Positions 27,905 to 38,503 are shown, counted from the first letter of the stretch. The stretch is 64,000 nt of DNA from Gemella massiliensis (GCF_900120125.1 NZ_LT635546.1:407343-471342), one strand, 5' to 3'. The notes: generated from the sequence alone by a model not told the origin. Numbers and translations are program-made.

Positions 27905-28462
27905 TTATGCTCTTGATACATAGTTACCTTCTGCTGTGTTGATAACTAATATATCTCCTTCTTTTACGAATAACGGTACTTGTAATGTATAGCCGGTTTC
28001 TACTGTTGCAGATTTAGAAGCACCTTGTGCTGTATCCCCTTTTACACCCGGTTCTGTCTCTGTAACAAGTAATTCAACTGTTGTTGGTAAATCAATTCCT
28101 AAAATTTCATCTCCAAACATTAAAATCGAAACTTCCATGTTTTCTTTTAAGAAGTTCAACTCATGAGTAAGGTTTTCTTCCGGTACTTCTATTTGTTCAT
28201 AAGTAGCATTATCCATAAACACATAAGCATCACCTGTTGAATATAGATAAGACATTTTTTGATTGTTTATTTGTGCTTTGGCAACTTTCTCACCTGCTCT
28301 AAACGTTTTATCATTTACGGCACCGGTTCTCATATTTCTAAGTTTAGAACGAACAAATGCAGCTCCTTTTCCCGGTTTAACGTGTTGAAATTCTAACACT
28401 TTCCAAATGTTACCATCAACTTCAATAGTAACACCGGTTTTAAAATCATTTACTGAAATCAT
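27905..28462 (-). CDS. efp: Translation elongation factor P
   Basis: EF-P rescues ribosomes stalled at polyproline. The 185 residues show the KOW-like N domain with the tip loop PGKGAA, Lys32 being the residue modified in Bacillus, followed by two OB domains ending in [23 protein letters not shown] precedes the ATG. It has its own promoter and shares the terminator at 27857 with the convergent MATE gene. Confidence 0.97.
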   Translation of the reverse strand: MISVNDFKTGVTIEVDGNIWKVLEFQHVKPGKGAAFVRSKLRNMRTGAVNDKTFRAGEKVAKAQINNQKMSYLYSTGDAYVFMDNATYEQIEVPEENLTHELNFLKENMEVSILMFGDEILGIDLPTTVELLVTETEPGVKGDTAQGASKSATVETGYTLQVPLFVKEGDILVINTAEGNYVSRA

Positions 28463-28494
28463 TTTTAAATCTCCTTTGAATATTACTAATTATT

Positions 28495-28523
28495 ATTATA
28501 ATTAATTTCTTTTATTTAATCAA
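28495..28523 (-). promoter_or_regulatory. Promoter for efp
   Basis: On the - strand: TTGATT (28518-28523), 17-nt spacer, TATAAT (28495-28500). Confidence 0.7.
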
Positions 28524-28540
28524 TACTAAATTTATAGTTA

Positions 28541-28568
28541 ACTTTACATAAATAAAAATATGTAAAGT
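28541..28568 (-). terminator. Inverted repeat downstream of trmB, possible weak terminator
   Basis: ACTTTACATA and TATGTAAAGT form a perfect 10-bp stem with an 8-nt loop. A T run is absent on either side, so termination is uncertain. Confidence 0.35.
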
Positions 28569-28586
28569 GCAACATAATTTTTTAAT

Positions 28587-29228
28587 TTAATTTTCTTTTA
28601 CGGCTTCTACCATGTAAATTTTATTACCCTTTTGGATAAACTTATCCTCATATTCAGTGTGAACATTATCTTCTTCATATATACTGTTTGTCAAATCCAG
28701 CGATATTTTTTCAAAAGTAAAATCATTTTTTGCAAAACTCATAAGACTATATTCAAATAGCCCTTGATTATCAGTTTTTTGGACAATAGTCTTTTTATTA
28801 TTTAAGATAATTTCATAACGTTCCAAAAATTTACTAAATGTTAAACGTCGTTTTTCATGACGTGTCTTAGGCCATGGATCTGAAAAATTTAAATATAGTT
28901 TACTTATTTCAAATGGTGCAAAATAATCTAATAAATCTTCTGCATTCCCTGAAATAAGTTTTAGATTATCTCGATATGTTTCTTCAATCTTATCCAGCAA
29001 AAAGCTAAGTACAGTTTGTTGTGATTCCATTGCGATAAAATTAATATTTGGATATTTTTCCGCTAATGTGTGAATAAACTTCCCTTTTCCACTTCCTATT
29101 TCCAGATGTATAGGATTGTTGTTTCCAAAAATGTTTTTCCATTTTCCCTTGTTATCCTTTGGTTGTAAAAATACTAAGGGGCTGTTTTCAAGACGTTCTC
29201 TTGAATTTGATCTGTTACGAACTCTCAT
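28587..29228 (-). CDS. trmB: tRNA (guanine(46)-N7)-methyltransferase
   Basis: TrmB makes m7G46 in the tRNA variable loop using SAM. The Rossmann motif LEIGSGKGKF and the family signature FSDPWPKTRHEKRRL are present in 213 residues. AAGGAA lies upstream of the ATG. It follows the M16C peptidase gene after 13 nt and is probably in one transcript with apt and the peptidase. Confidence 0.96.
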   Translation of the reverse strand: MRVRNRSNSRERLENSPLVFLQPKDNKGKWKNIFGNNNPIHLEIGSGKGKFIHTLAEKYPNINFIAMESQQTVLSFLLDKIEETYRDNLKLISGNAEDLLDYFAPFEISKLYLNFSDPWPKTRHEKRRLTFSKFLERYEIILNNKKTIVQKTDNQGLFEYSLMSFAKNDFTFEKISLDLTNSIYEEDNVHTEYEDKFIQKGNKIYMVEAVKEN

Positions 29229-29241
29229 TCATATTCCTTTC

Positions 29242-32103
29242 TTAGTTTAATTCTATTATTTTATTGAATAATTTTTTGTTTTCAGTTATTTTTTCTTTTG
29301 AACCTATAATACATTTATGCGAAAATCTAATATTTTCAAATTCTTCTGCAATTTGGCGTAAATCTGAAACCGTAGTATTTTTGACTTCATTAACAATTTT
29401 TTCATAAAAATCCTTTGGACTGTTCGTAAGATATTTAGTTAAAGAATAATATGCTTTTGCATTTGGTGACATAAGTGTATCAAGAGTGTTAAGTGTACCG
29501 ATAATGTATTTATTTAAAGTTTTATCATCTATTTCAAGATTTTTAATATAATTATAAATATTATAATAAGTTTCTAAGGTTTCCTCTAAATTCGGATCAC
29601 GGTATGACCACAGACCGAAATTTCCATAATTATTAATAATCATTCCGGCACCGTAAGCACCATTTTTAACTCTAACATTATTCCATAAATAATCAAGGTT
29701 TAATATATGACGTAATACCAAATATGCTCCGGAATAGCTACTAATATTATAACCAACGCCTACATATTGAACCAATGTGTCAAAATAAAAACCTTCTGAA
29801 TAATTTTTATCTTTTAATTCAACTTTAAATCCACCTTGATCATTAATATTGTTTGGAAATTTTTTTACTAATTTAGAAATATTTTTTTTAAAGTTTTTAT
29901 ATTCTCTTTCATTACCAACAAAATTAACTAAAAGTCGTGAACTGTTAAAAATTAATTTGGTAATATTTTCTAGGTTTTCTTTTATATTCTCAAACTCAGT
30001 TTCAAAATTAGCTACTAAATTTTCGATAAATAAATAGAAATTATATTCTGAAATCTGTTCAGCCAAAGCACCTTGAACGGTATAATAACTGATAAGTCGT
30101 TTTGATACGAAACTATGCCCTGCTTGTTTAAATCTATTTTCAAGCATAAGTTTAAGCTCTAATAGTACATTATATATAGATGTTTTATTTTCAAAATCAA
30201 AGTTTAAAGTAGTTTCTTCTAAAATATCAAATAGTTTTTTTGATTTTTCTACAAGATATTTTGTCCCTATTATAAAATTAATTGAACAACGTTCACTTTC
30301 AAATTCTCTAAAAATCTCAATACTTGAACTAATATTACCTAAATTGAAATCAATTTCTTTTATTATTTCGGATTCTGTTTTATTTTTAGTATTTAGATTA
30401 AATAACAAATAAGTTAATAGCGAAGAATATTGTAACTGTGGTATGGTAAAGTCCGTTATATTAAATAATAATCTTGAATAAGAAATGCCGTTAGTTACTG
30501 TATCAAAATGTGAATATGTAACATCTTTTAATATTTCAATCTCAGTTTTTTCCAGTGGATTTTTTAATTCTACAGTTTTTGCATCAACACTTTTTATTTT
30601 TCTCAAATTTTCTTCACTATCCGGTGTTTCTTGCCAAACTTTCAAATCGTTTGTTTCTTTAATGATGTCATTTATTTCTTCAGCAGATAAAGTTTTCTGA
30701 TAAGAGACCAGATCTTTTTCCGTTTGTTCTTTTTTATCAACCGGTAAAAGTTCAACTATACTTGATTTTTCATTATCTAATAACCATTTTTTGGCTATTT
30801 TTTCAAAGTGTTTATTATCGCAGTTTTTCTGTATATTATTAATAACTTTATCAATATCAAAACTATCTAACGGATCGTATCCATAATTCCAAGCGCGCAT
30901 AATTTTTACGGCATAAGATATTCCTTTAGGAGAGCCGGTTTTGTTAATTTCCTCTTTAACGGAAAAGTTCTTTTTATTAATTGTAGCCTGAACTTGTTCG
31001 TAATCAAATCCGGCTGTTATTATTCTACTTAAGGTATCTTTATAAAGTTTATCTAATTTACTAAGCTGATTATCATCTACATATTTAAAGATAATATTAT
31101 ATACAGCTTCTTTGCGATCTTTATGCAAGTAACTATATACATCTTCACAAATATTATTATCAATAAAATATTTTCTAAATTCCGTATTACTGCTTCCCAA
31201 TAAAATATCATCAATAATATCTATATTATCTATTTCTATGCTGTTATTGCTATCTCCCAATATATAACTATATGCAACATACCCTTTATTATTAGTTTTT
31301 TCATTAAAATAAGTACGTCTAAAGACTTTATCAGAAAATTCATTTTGTGAGATTATTTGATAATTACTGTAATCTTTATACTCATAATTATTTAAATAAT
31401 TATCAATTTTTATAAGATAATTATCAATTTTTAAATTACCGTAAAGAACAATATAACTGTTACTTGGATGATAATTATAGTTATATGTATCAATAAATTC
31501 TTTATATGTAATACTGGGAATGGCTTCCGGTTTACCGCCGGATGAATAACGATAAGGTGTTTTTGTAAACAACGCTTGTGATATATAGTCATCAAGGACT
31601 TCATCAACAGAAGAATAAGCACCTTTCATTTCGTTATAAACAACACCTTTATAAGTTAATTTATCATCAACACTTTCTAAATGATAGTGCCATCCTTCTT
31701 GAGATAAAATATTCTTATTTGTTTTTAATTTTGGATTAAAGACAGCATCTAGGTAAATATCAGTTAAAATTTCAAGATCTTTGTCATTTTTAGAGGCTAC
31801 CGGATACATAGTTTTATCAGGAAATGTCCAAGCATTTAAAAATGTATTAAAAGAACCTTTTAGTAATTCTACAAAAGGTTCTTTTACCGGATATTTCTCT
31901 GAACCACATAAAACAGAATGCTCTAAAATATGAAAAATACCATTGTCATTATAAGGGATAGTTTTAAATGCTATACTGAAACTTTTGTTTATGTCCTCAT
32001 TTTCCAGAAAAATTAATTTTGCCTTTGTCTTTTTATGTTCATAAACATAGGCATTGGTATTTATATTCTTAAGATATTTTGTTTCTTTTAGTTCAAATGT
32101 CAT
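29242..32103 (-). CDS. M16C-family zinc metallopeptidase (presequence-protease/insulinase type)
   Basis: This 953-residue protein has the inverted zinc motif HILEH (His58-His62) in FHILEHSVLCGSEKYPVKEP, with a downstream Glu in the usual helix (VYNEMKGAYSS). The four M16 repeats, the M16C-associated middle domain and the family length (about 970) fit bacterial homologues of mitochondrial PreP, which form a closed chamber degrading short peptides. No signal peptide is seen, so it is cytosolic. It lies between apt and trmB with gaps of 20 and 13 nt. The physiological substrate is unknown. Confidence 0.9.
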   Translation of the reverse strand: MTFELKETKYLKNINTNAYVYEHKKTKAKLIFLENEDINKSFSIAFKTIPYNDNGIFHILEHSVLCGSEKYPVKEPFVELLKGSFNTFLNAWTFPDKTMYPVASKNDKDLEILTDIYLDAVFNPKLKTNKNILSQEGWHYHLESVDDKLTYKGVVYNEMKGAYSSVDEVLDDYISQALFTKTPYRYSSGGKPEAIPSITYKEFIDTYNYNYHPSNSYIVLYGNLKIDNYLIKIDNYLNNYEYKDYSNYQIISQNEFSDKVFRRTYFNEKTNNKGYVAYSYILGDSNNSIEIDNIDIIDDILLGSSNTEFRKYFIDNNICEDVYSYLHKDRKEAVYNIIFKYVDDNQLSKLDKLYKDTLSRIITAGFDYEQVQATINKKNFSVKEEINKTGSPKGISYAVKIMRAWNYGYDPLDSFDIDKVINNIQKNCDNKHFEKIAKKWLLDNEKSSIVELLPVDKKEQTEKDLVSYQKTLSAEEINDIIKETNDLKVWQETPDSEENLRKIKSVDAKTVELKNPLEKTEIEILKDVTYSHFDTVTNGISYSRLLFNITDFTIPQLQYSSLLTYLLFNLNTKNKTESEIIKEIDFNLGNISSSIEIFREFESERCSINFIIGTKYLVEKSKKLFDILEETTLNFDFENKTSIYNVLLELKLMLENRFKQAGHSFVSKRLISYYTVQGALAEQISEYNFYLFIENLVANFETEFENIKENLENITKLIFNSSRLLVNFVGNEREYKNFKKNISKLVKKFPNNINDQGGFKVELKDKNYSEGFYFDTLVQYVGVGYNISSYSGAYLVLRHILNLDYLWNNVRVKNGAYGAGMIINNYGNFGLWSYRDPNLEETLETYYNIYNYIKNLEIDDKTLNKYIIGTLNTLDTLMSPNAKAYYSLTKYLTNSPKDFYEKIVNEVKNTTVSDLRQIAEEFENIRFSHKCIIGSKEKITENKKLFNKIIELN

Positions 32104-32123
32104 ATTAATATTTTAGTAGTAGA

Positions 32124-32636
32124 TTACATTTTTAATAATGTAAGTACATCATAATCTTTTAGTTTATCCATTCCGTTTAAACCGTCTAATTCAATTAAGA
32201 ATGCAATACCTACTACAATTCCTCCTAATTGTTCTACTAATTTTATTGATGCTTCAATAGTACCGCCGGTTGCAAGTAAATCGTCGGTAATTAAAACACG
32301 TTGCCCGGGTTTAATAGCATCGGCGTGCATTGTTAATGTGTTACTTCCATATTCTAAATCATATTTATAGCTAATTACTTCACGTGGAAGTTTGTTAGGT
32401 TTTCTCACCGGAACAAATCCTATTTTTAATGAATATGCAACCGGACAACCAATAATGAAACCACGAGCTTCCGGTCCGACTACTACATCTACTTTTTTTT
32501 CTTTTGCATAGTTAACAATTTGATCAGTTGCATATTTATAGGCTTCACCATCTGCCATTAATGTTGTAATATCTTTAAAACTTATTCCTTCTTTTGGCCA
32601 ATCTTCTACGATTGAAATATATTTTTCTAAATTCAT
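32124..32636 (-). CDS. apt: Adenine phosphoribosyltransferase
   Basis: Apt salvages adenine with PRPP to AMP. The PRPP-binding motif [17 protein letters not shown] is intact, and [10 protein letters not shown] and [11 protein letters not shown] are typical of Apt, at 170 residues. A promoter with 17-nt spacing lies upstream (32677-32705). It complements the de novo genes farther right. It is first in an apt-M16C peptidase-trmB unit. The PurBox-like motifs of the pur promoters are not obvious here. Confidence 0.96.
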   Translation of the reverse strand: MNLEKYISIVEDWPKEGISFKDITTLMADGEAYKYATDQIVNYAKEKKVDVVVGPEARGFIIGCPVAYSLKIGFVPVRKPNKLPREVISYKYDLEYGSNTLTMHADAIKPGQRVLITDDLLATGGTIEASIKLVEQLGGIVVGIAFLIELDGLNGMDKLKDYDVLTLLKM

Positions 32637-32676
32637 CTATTTTACTTGTTCTCCTAAAAGTTTTCTTAACTAATAC

Positions 32677-32705
32677 ATTATACTATATTTTAAGCAAATA
32701 AGCAA
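32677..32705 (-). promoter_or_regulatory. Promoter for apt unit
   Basis: On the - strand: TTGCTT (32700-32705), 17-nt spacer, TATAAT (32677-32682). Confidence 0.65.
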
Positions 32706-32781
32706 TTTAACAAGTGCCAAAAATAAGGCGGTATACGAAAAATATTATTTAATTGACAAAGCGGCAAGTTATATTGATATG

Positions 32782-33441
32782 TTATTTTTTCGAAGTATTT
32801 ATCTTTAGTTTTTTCACCATATATAAACCTACATCAATAATAGGTAATGACGTTATTTTTTTTAATTCATTTTTTATATAAGGAAAATGTGTGCATCCTA
32901 ACACAATTGCTTCGACCTGCATCTGTTCAAAATAATTTAATAAATGTATAAAGTTAAATTTAGTAACTATTTCATCAGGTTTTTGTTTTTCCTCTATTGC
33001 TTTGACAAGTTCTAACATTGTTATCCCTAATATTTTTAATTCGGGATTAGCGACATAAAGATTATTTTCAACGCCTACTAAACCGTGAGAATTAGCTGTT
33101 ATAACCGCTAGATTACGATATTCAAGCCCAAGAGTGCGATACATCTGCATAGGAGTTATTATTGTTACATTGTATTTCTTTGATAATTCATCAAAATTAA
33201 TAGCGGAACTAAGTGAGTTGCAATAAACAAAAATTTTAGTACAATTTTGAATTTTTAACTTTTTAATATATCCAATAATTATTTTTTCTTTTTCTATTTT
33301 TTTCATTGCTTGAAATGTTGTTTGTTCAATCGGATTTTTCGATATTGGTATGGCAACAAGATTATTATAACCATGCTTTTTTAATAATTCTGCTCCCAAA
33401 TTTGTATCAACTGGTGTTCCTGCCATAACTGCTATTTTCAT
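32782..33441 (-). CDS. Asp/Glu racemase-superfamily protein, short and divergent
   Basis: This 219-residue protein keeps the two catalytic-type cysteines of the Asp/Glu racemase fold, in VYCNSLSSAI and VLGCTHFPYI. It departs from glutamate racemase at the N-terminus: MKIAVMAGTPVDTNLGAELL replaces the DSGVGG motif. It is about 40 residues shorter than RacE, which is encoded at 17299. It could be an amino acid racemase with another substrate, or a paralogue with a new role. A strong TAGGAGGAA site precedes the ATG. It stands alone between clpB and apt. Confidence 0.7.
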   Translation of the reverse strand: MKIAVMAGTPVDTNLGAELLKKHGYNNLVAIPISKNPIEQTTFQAMKKIEKEKIIIGYIKKLKIQNCTKIFVYCNSLSSAINFDELSKKYNVTIITPMQMYRTLGLEYRNLAVITANSHGLVGVENNLYVANPELKILGITMLELVKAIEEKQKPDEIVTKFNFIHLLNYFEQMQVEAIVLGCTHFPYIKNELKKITSLPIIDVGLYMVKKLKINTSKK

Positions 33442-33599
33442 AATATTCCTCCTAACTTATGATTAATCGTTGATATGATTATACTATAAAAAGATAAAAA
33501 AATAAAAGTAAAATTCATAATTTAGAGAAATCCATTTTTTATACTTATTCTATAATTTCATACCACATCTGTTTTAATTTATAATATTAATTGATTTAT

Positions 33600-33643
33600 C
33601 TAATAAAAAATCGGAGATAAATATTTCTAAATATCTCCGATAT
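33600..33643 (-). terminator. Terminator of clpB
   Basis: On the - strand ATCGGAGATA (33632-33641) pairs with TATCTCCGAT (33610-33619), followed by TTTTTATT. Confidence 0.8.
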
Positions 33644-33661
33644 AATGAAATTATTTTTATA

Positions 33662-36241
33662 TTATTTTATATTAATTAATAATTCATTATTATAATCAAG
33701 TTTAATCTCCATACCATCTTCAATACCATGGCGAATTAATTCTACTGACAGTTTATTTTCAATTTGACTTTGAATGAAACGTTTAAGCGGTCTTGCACCA
33801 AATTTTATGTCAAAACCTGCTGTTGCAACCCACTCTGCCACATGATCTGTATAAGTTAATATAATATTTTTATTTTCTAAACGAACAACCAACTCATTTA
33901 ATAATTTATTTGCTATACCTTTAATATTATCCTGAGTAAGCGGTTTAAAGATAATAATATCATCCATACGATTTAGAATTTCCGGTTTAAAGTAAGCATA
34001 TAGTTGATTAGTTACATTTTTACGTGTTTGCTCGCTAATTTGTCCATCTTTAACTTCTTCTAATAGTTCTAATGAGCCTATATTTGATGTCATTATAATT
34101 ATAGTATTTTTAAAATCTACGACAACACCTTTAGAATCTGTTAACGTACCTTCATCCAGTAGTTGAAGCAAGATGTTAAACACATCAGGGTGAGCTTTTT
34201 CTATTTCATCCATTAGAATAATGCTATATGGATTACGACGAACACTTTCTGTTAATTGTCCTCCTTCTTCATATCCAATATATCCCGGAGGTGCTCCTAT
34301 TAAACGACTTACTGAATGTTTTTCCATATATTCACTCATATCTATTCTAACGATATTTTTTTCATCATCAAATAAATTAAGCGCCAATGCTTTAGCTAGT
34401 TCTGTTTTACCTACACCGGTTGGACCAAGGAATAAAAAACTACCTATTGGTCTATTTGGATCTGCAATTCCTGCACGTGAACGTAAGATTGCATTTGTAA
34501 CGCTCTCTACCGCCTCATCTTGACCAATTACTTTTTTATGGATTGTATCTGCTAAATGTAGTAATTTTTCTTTTTCTGTTTCGACCAAACGTGTTACAGG
34601 AATACCTGTCATTTGGCTTACGATAAAACCGATTTCATCTTCTGTTACTTCTTGTTTTAAAAGTTTATATTCTTCTGTTTTCGACTTTTCTTCCAATTCA
34701 TTTAATTCTTGTTGTAATTTTGGCAAGGTAGAATATTGCAACTCTGATGCCTTTTCTAAGTTATAGCTATTTTGTGCTTGTTCTAGCTCCAATTTTACCT
34801 TATCAATTTTTTCACGTAAATTTTTAACTGCCGATAATTTTTCTTTTTCATTATCAACTTGTAATTGTAAAGCATTTTGTTCTTCTTTTAAATTTGCTAA
34901 TTCTTCACGTAAGTGTAACAAACGTTTTTGTGAAATTTCATCATCTTCACTACTTAGTGCTTTTTCTTCAATTTCTAATTGCATCACTTTACGATTAATA
35001 GTATCCAGTTCAGCAGGATTAGAAGAATTTTCCGTTTTTATTGTTGCGCATGCTTGGTCAATTAAATCGATAGCCTTATCCGGTAAAAATCTATCGGTTA
35101 TATATCTATTAGATAATTCGGCGGCTTCTACTATTGCTCTATCAGAAATTTTTACTCCGTGATAAACTTCAAAACGTTCTTTAAGACCACGTAAAATTGA
35201 AATAGTGTCTTCTACAGTCGGTTCTTTAACTAATACTTTTTGGAAACGACGTTCTAACGCTGAATCTTTTTCGATATATTGGCGATATTCATTAAGAGTG
35301 GTTGCCCCTATACAGTGCAATTCTCCACGCGCCAACATCGGTTTTAAAATATTACCCGCATCCATCGCGCCGTCAGTTTTACCGGCTCCGACTAACATAT
35401 GAATTTCATCGATAAATAATATAATTTTCCCCTCTTGTTCTTTAATCTCTTTTAATACGGCTTTTAAACGTTCTTCAAATTCACCACGATATTTAGCTCC
35501 GGCTACCAAACTGGTTAAATCTAACTCAAATACTGTTTTGTTTTTTAAACTTTCCGGTACATCACCACGAACAATACGCTGTGCTAATGCTTCTACTATC
35601 GCCGTTTTACCTACACCGGGTTCTCCGATTAACACAGGATTATTTTTTGTTTTACGTGATAAAATTCGTACTACATTACGTATTTCTTCATCACGTCCGA
35701 TAACAGGGTCAATTTTACCGTTTTTCGCCTCGTCTACCAAATCTCGACCATATTTTTCTAATACTTCGTAATTATTTTCAGGATTTTCATTCATTACTTT
35801 TTTCCCTCCTCTGATATCATCAATTATAATTGACAATTCTTTTAATGTTGCTACTTTATCCACATATTTTTTTACAATACTATTTTTTACATAACTTGCC
35901 AGCACTATATGCTCACATGAGATAAATTTATCTTCATATTTGTTTTTATATTTATCAGCCTCTACTAATAAAACATTTAAATCATTACTTAAATAACCAC
36001 CATATTGTATATTCTCTCCGTCTACGGCACTTATTTTATTGATTTCATTTTTTAAATCGTTCAATAATCCTGCTTTATCAATATTTATTCTTCCTAATAT
36101 ATCACTATATAAATTATTACCAGATAATGCTTCGTAAAGAAACATTTCACTCGTAATACTTTGACTTTTTTTCTCTATTGCTTGTTGTGAAGATTTTGCT
36201 AATATTTCTTTAACACTATTTGTAAAACTATTAATATCCAT
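33662..36241 (-). CDS. clpB: Chaperone ClpB (Hsp100 disaggregase)
   Basis: ClpB is a hexameric AAA+ disaggregase that works with DnaK. The 859 residues include an N-terminal Clp_N domain, AAA1 with Walker A GEPGVGKT (206-213), a long coiled-coil middle domain (about 400-530), and AAA2 with GPTGVGKT and the FMDE-like [11 protein letters not shown]alker B. No ClpP-binding tripeptide loop is evident, consistent with ClpB rather than ClpA/C/E. The promoter carries two CtsR boxes. TTAAGGAGA precedes the ATG. Confidence 0.96.
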   Translation of the reverse strand: MDINSFTNSVKEILAKSSQQAIEKKSQSITSEMFLYEALSGNNLYSDILGRINIDKAGLLNDLKNEINKISAVDGENIQYGGYLSNDLNVLLVEADKYKNKYEDKFISCEHIVLASYVKNSIVKKYVDKVATLKELSIIIDDIRGGKKVMNENPENNYEVLEKYGRDLVDEAKNGKIDPVIGRDEEIRNVVRILSRKTKNNPVLIGEPGVGKTAIVEALAQRIVRGDVPESLKNKTVFELDLTSLVAGAKYRGEFEERLKAVLKEIKEQEGKIILFIDEIHMLVGAGKTDGAMDAGNILKPMLARGELHCIGATTLNEYRQYIEKDSALERRFQKVLVKEPTVEDTISILRGLKERFEVYHGVKISDRAIVEAAELSNRYITDRFLPDKAIDLIDQACATIKTENSSNPAELDTINRKVMQLEIEEKALSSEDDEISQKRLLHLREELANLKEEQNALQLQVDNEKEKLSAVKNLREKIDKVKLELEQAQNSYNLEKASELQYSTLPKLQQELNELEEKSKTEEYKLLKQEVTEDEIGFIVSQMTGIPVTRLVETEKEKLLHLADTIHKKVIGQDEAVESVTNAILRSRAGIADPNRPIGSFLFLGPTGVGKTELAKALALNLFDDEKNIVRIDMSEYMEKHSVSRLIGAPPGYIGYEEGGQLTESVRRNPYSIILMDEIEKAHPDVFNILLQLLDEGTLTDSKGVVVDFKNTIIIMTSNIGSLELLEEVKDGQISEQTRKNVTNQLYAYFKPEILNRMDDIIIFKPLTQDNIKGIANKLLNELVVRLENKNIILTYTDHVAEWVATAGFDIKFGARPLKRFIQSQIENKLSVELIRHGIEDGMEIKLDYNNELLINIK

Positions 36242-36289
36242 AGTAAATCTCCTTAAATTATTTTATATTTAGTAAAAAAGATCAATTAT

Positions 36290-36342
36290 TTTGACCTTTT
36301 TTGACCTTAATCCAATTATATCACTTTTGACCTTTTTTGACA
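36290..36342 (-). promoter_or_regulatory. Two CtsR operator boxes
   Basis: On the - strand, box A (36326-36342) reads TGTCAAA-AAA-GGTCAAA and box B (36290-36306) reads GGTCAAA-AAA-GGTCAAA. The CtsR consensus is RGTCAAA-NAN-RGTCAAA. Box A overlaps the -35 and box B lies just after the -10, so bound repressor would bracket the polymerase. Confidence 0.92.
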
Positions 36343-36343
36343 A
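36315..36343 (-). promoter_or_regulatory. Heat-shock promoter of clpB
   Basis: On the - strand: TTGTCA (36338-36343), 17-nt spacer, TATAAT (36315-36320), a SigA-type promoter controlled by CtsR. Confidence 0.85.
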
Positions 36344-36349
36344 TGATTT

Positions 36350-36402
36350 TTTTTAAAAAAAATTAAAAATTAAGCAAAATTAATGCTTAATTTTTAATTT
36401 TT
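36350..36402 (-). terminator. Terminator of the threonine aldolase gene
   Basis: A perfect 16-bp AT-rich stem, 36361-36376 with 36384-36399, loop 7 nt, with a T run on the - strand side. Confidence 0.7.
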
Positions 36403-36407
36403 ACATT

Positions 36408-37439
36408 TTATAATATTTTTATTAGTTGTTCTACATCTTCTTTTTTAGTTGACCAATCTACGACGAAGCGGATAATTGTATGTGAATCATCATATTTTTC
36501 CCATTTTGCAAATTGAACGGTTTTTTTAAGTTTTTCCATTCTACTATTTTCCATAATAATAAATTGTTGGTTAGTAGGTGAATCAATGTAGAATTTATAA
36601 CCTTTATCTTTTAAACCTTTTTTCAATAACTCTGCCATTTCGATAGCATGTTTACTTATATTAAAATATAAATTGTCGGTAAATAATGTATCAAATTGTA
36701 CACCAAGAAGTCTACCTTTAGCTAACAATGCCCCTGCTTGTTTAATAATTGTTATGTAATTTGCCGGTATTATGGTTTTATTAGTAAAAACAACCGCTTC
36801 TCCGCATAATGCTCCTACTTTTGTTCCCCCGATATAGAAAACATCGCACAAGTCAGTAAATTCTTTAAATGTTATATCACATTCTTTAGCCATTAAACCG
36901 TAACCTAAACGTGCGCCGTCTACAAATAAAGGTACATTATATTTTTTACATACTGTATGCAGTGCTGTTAATTCTTCTTTATTATATAGTGTTCCGTATT
37001 CCGTAGGATATGAGATATAAACCATACCGGGTTTTACCATATGCATAAGATTGGCATCTTTGCCAAATGTATCAAAATACTCTTCCACATCTTCAGCCCT
37101 TAATTTACCATTATAATTAGGTAGTTCTATTACTTTATGTCCTGTGTATTCAATTGCGCCTGCTTCATGGGTACTGATGTGTCCTGTATTTGCTGCAATT
37201 ACTCCCTCATAAGAACGTAGTAAAGATTTTATTACAACAGCGTTTGTTTGTGTTCCACCGACTAAAAAATAAATTTCAGCCTCTTCTTTTTCGCATGCAA
37301 GTCGAATTTTTTCTTTTGCTAGTTCACTATAACTATCCATTCCATAACCATATTCTGATTCTAAATTTGTTTGGGTAAGTTGCTCTAATATTTTTGGATG
37401 AGCACCTCTTCCATAATCATTTACAAAAAATAATGTCAT
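36408..37439 (-). CDS. ltaE: Low-specificity L-threonine aldolase (PLP-dependent)
   Basis: This 343-residue fold-type I PLP enzyme of the beta-eliminating lyase/threonine aldolase family cleaves L-Thr or L-allo-Thr to glycine and acetaldehyde. The N-terminal FFVNDYGRGAHPKIL, the LFVDGARLGYGL Asp-Arg region and the PLP Lys207 in FYIGGTKVGALCGE are conserved. It could supply glycine to the nearby purine pathway, which is inference. AAGGAGA precedes the start. Its promoter overlaps, in the opposite direction, that of the RluA-type gene. Confidence 0.88.
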   Translation of the reverse strand: MTLFFVNDYGRGAHPKILEQLTQTNLESEYGYGMDSYSELAKEKIRLACEKEEAEIYFLVGGTQTNAVVIKSLLRSYEGVIAANTGHISTHEAGAIEYTGHKVIELPNYNGKLRAEDVEEYFDTFGKDANLMHMVKPGMVYISYPTEYGTLYNKEELTALHTVCKKYNVPLFVDGARLGYGLMAKECDITFKEFTDLCDVFYIGGTKVGALCGEAVVFTNKTIIPANYITIIKQAGALLAKGRLLGVQFDTLFTDNLYFNISKHAIEMAELLKKGLKDKGYKFYIDSPTNQQFIIMENSRMEKLKKTVQFAKWEKYDDSHTIIRFVVDWSTKKEDVEQLIKIL

Positions 37440-37465
37440 TTAGTATCTCCTTATATCCTTTTTAG

Positions 37466-37494
37466 TTTATATCATCCAAAAAATATTATATAAT
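37466..37494 (+). promoter_or_regulatory. Promoter for the RluA-type gene
   Basis: TTTATA (37466-37471), 17-nt spacer, TATAAT (37489-37494). Its -10 overlaps the -10 of the divergent ltaE promoter. Confidence 0.5.
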
Positions 37495-37513
37495 AAATAA
37501 ACTTATTAATCAA
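37485..37513 (-). promoter_or_regulatory. Promoter for ltaE
   Basis: On the - strand: TTGATT (37508-37513), 17-nt spacer, TATAAT (37485-37490). Confidence 0.65.
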
Positions 37514-37535
37514 TAAACAGTAGAAAGAGTATAAT

Positions 37536-38387
37536 ATGAATTTTAAAATTTTACATAGTTACCAAAATGTAGAACAATACCTAAAAATTTTCCTAAAATT
37601 ATCTAAAAAAAATATTCACGCCATTCGCATGAATAGCCATCACAATAAAGAAACTATAATAATTAATAAAAAACCTGCAACTTTAAATACACCGTTAAAA
37701 AAAGATGATATATTAATTATTAATATATTTTTTGTACAATCAAAATATATCGTAAATACTTCATTAGATATTATTAAAGAATATGAAGATGATTATTTTC
37801 TTGTAGTATCGAAACCGGCTGGAATGAAAACGCACCCTAATGATATTGATGTAGAAAATGATACACTTGTTAACTTCTTGATTAGTGATTATATATATCT
37901 TGAGCCGATACATCGTTTAGATGTTGATACGAGTGGACTTGTTATTTTTGCTAAAACCCCTTTTGTAAAGGCAAAACTTGATTTAATGTTGGAACAACGC
38001 TTAATAAAACGTTATTATAATGCGTTAATAAAAAATAATCTCACTCCGCAGACTATTAAAACAAATATCGGTCGTGATAGACGTGAAAAAAATAAAATGG
38101 TTGTTGTTCATAACGGAAAATCAGCAGTAACTCATATTCTTAACTGTAAAAAAATAGGTAATGAACGTTATGTTATTACACTTTCATTGGATACAGGACG
38201 AACTCATCAAATTCGTGTTCATCTAGCACATTTAAAATCGGCGATTATAGGTGACAGATTGTATTCTAATGATGGATATAAATACGATAAAATGTATTTA
38301 GGAGCATTCAAAGTCGAATTTAAACACCCGATTACTAATAAAAATATTACTATTATGTCACAATTAGAAGATGAATTTTATTTATAA
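37536..38387 (+). CDS. RluA-family RNA pseudouridine synthase
   Basis: This 283-residue enzyme carries the RluA catalytic motif HRLDVDTSGL with the conserved Asp, plus DYFLVVSKPAGMKTHP and GRTHQIRVHLAHL. The N-terminal ~75 residues are S4-like but short. The target (23S rRNA or tRNA uridine) cannot be fixed from sequence; YjbO- or YhcT-type paralogues of bacilli are the closest by size. It is one of only three + strand genes to the right of the strand switch. Confidence 0.88.
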   Translation: MNFKILHSYQNVEQYLKIFLKLSKKNIHAIRMNSHHNKETIIINKKPATLNTPLKKDDILIINIFFVQSKYIVNTSLDIIKEYEDDYFLVVSKPAGMKTHPNDIDVENDTLVNFLISDYIYLEPIHRLDVDTSGLVIFAKTPFVKAKLDLMLEQRLIKRYYNALIKNNLTPQTIKTNIGRDRREKNKMVVVHNGKSAVTHILNCKKIGNERYVITLSLDTGRTHQIRVHLAHLKSAIIGDRLYSNDGYKYDKMYLGAFKVEFKHPITNKNITIMSQLEDEFYL

Positions 38388-38417
38388 TGTGTATAAAATT
38401 TATATGAGATTATTCTT

Positions 38418-38472
38418 TAAAATCAACCTCTAAAACTTAGATAAGTTTTAGAGGTTGATTTCCTTTTTATAT
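38418..38472. terminator. 20-bp hairpin terminator between convergent genes
   Basis: The 20-nt arm 38420-38439 is exactly complementary to 38442-38461 with a 2-nt centre. CCTTTTTATA follows on the + side. The core is shared with the hairpin at 12743-12768. Confidence 0.85.
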
Positions 38473-38503
38473 CTCGTATTTACCATACAATTACATTAAT
38501 TTT

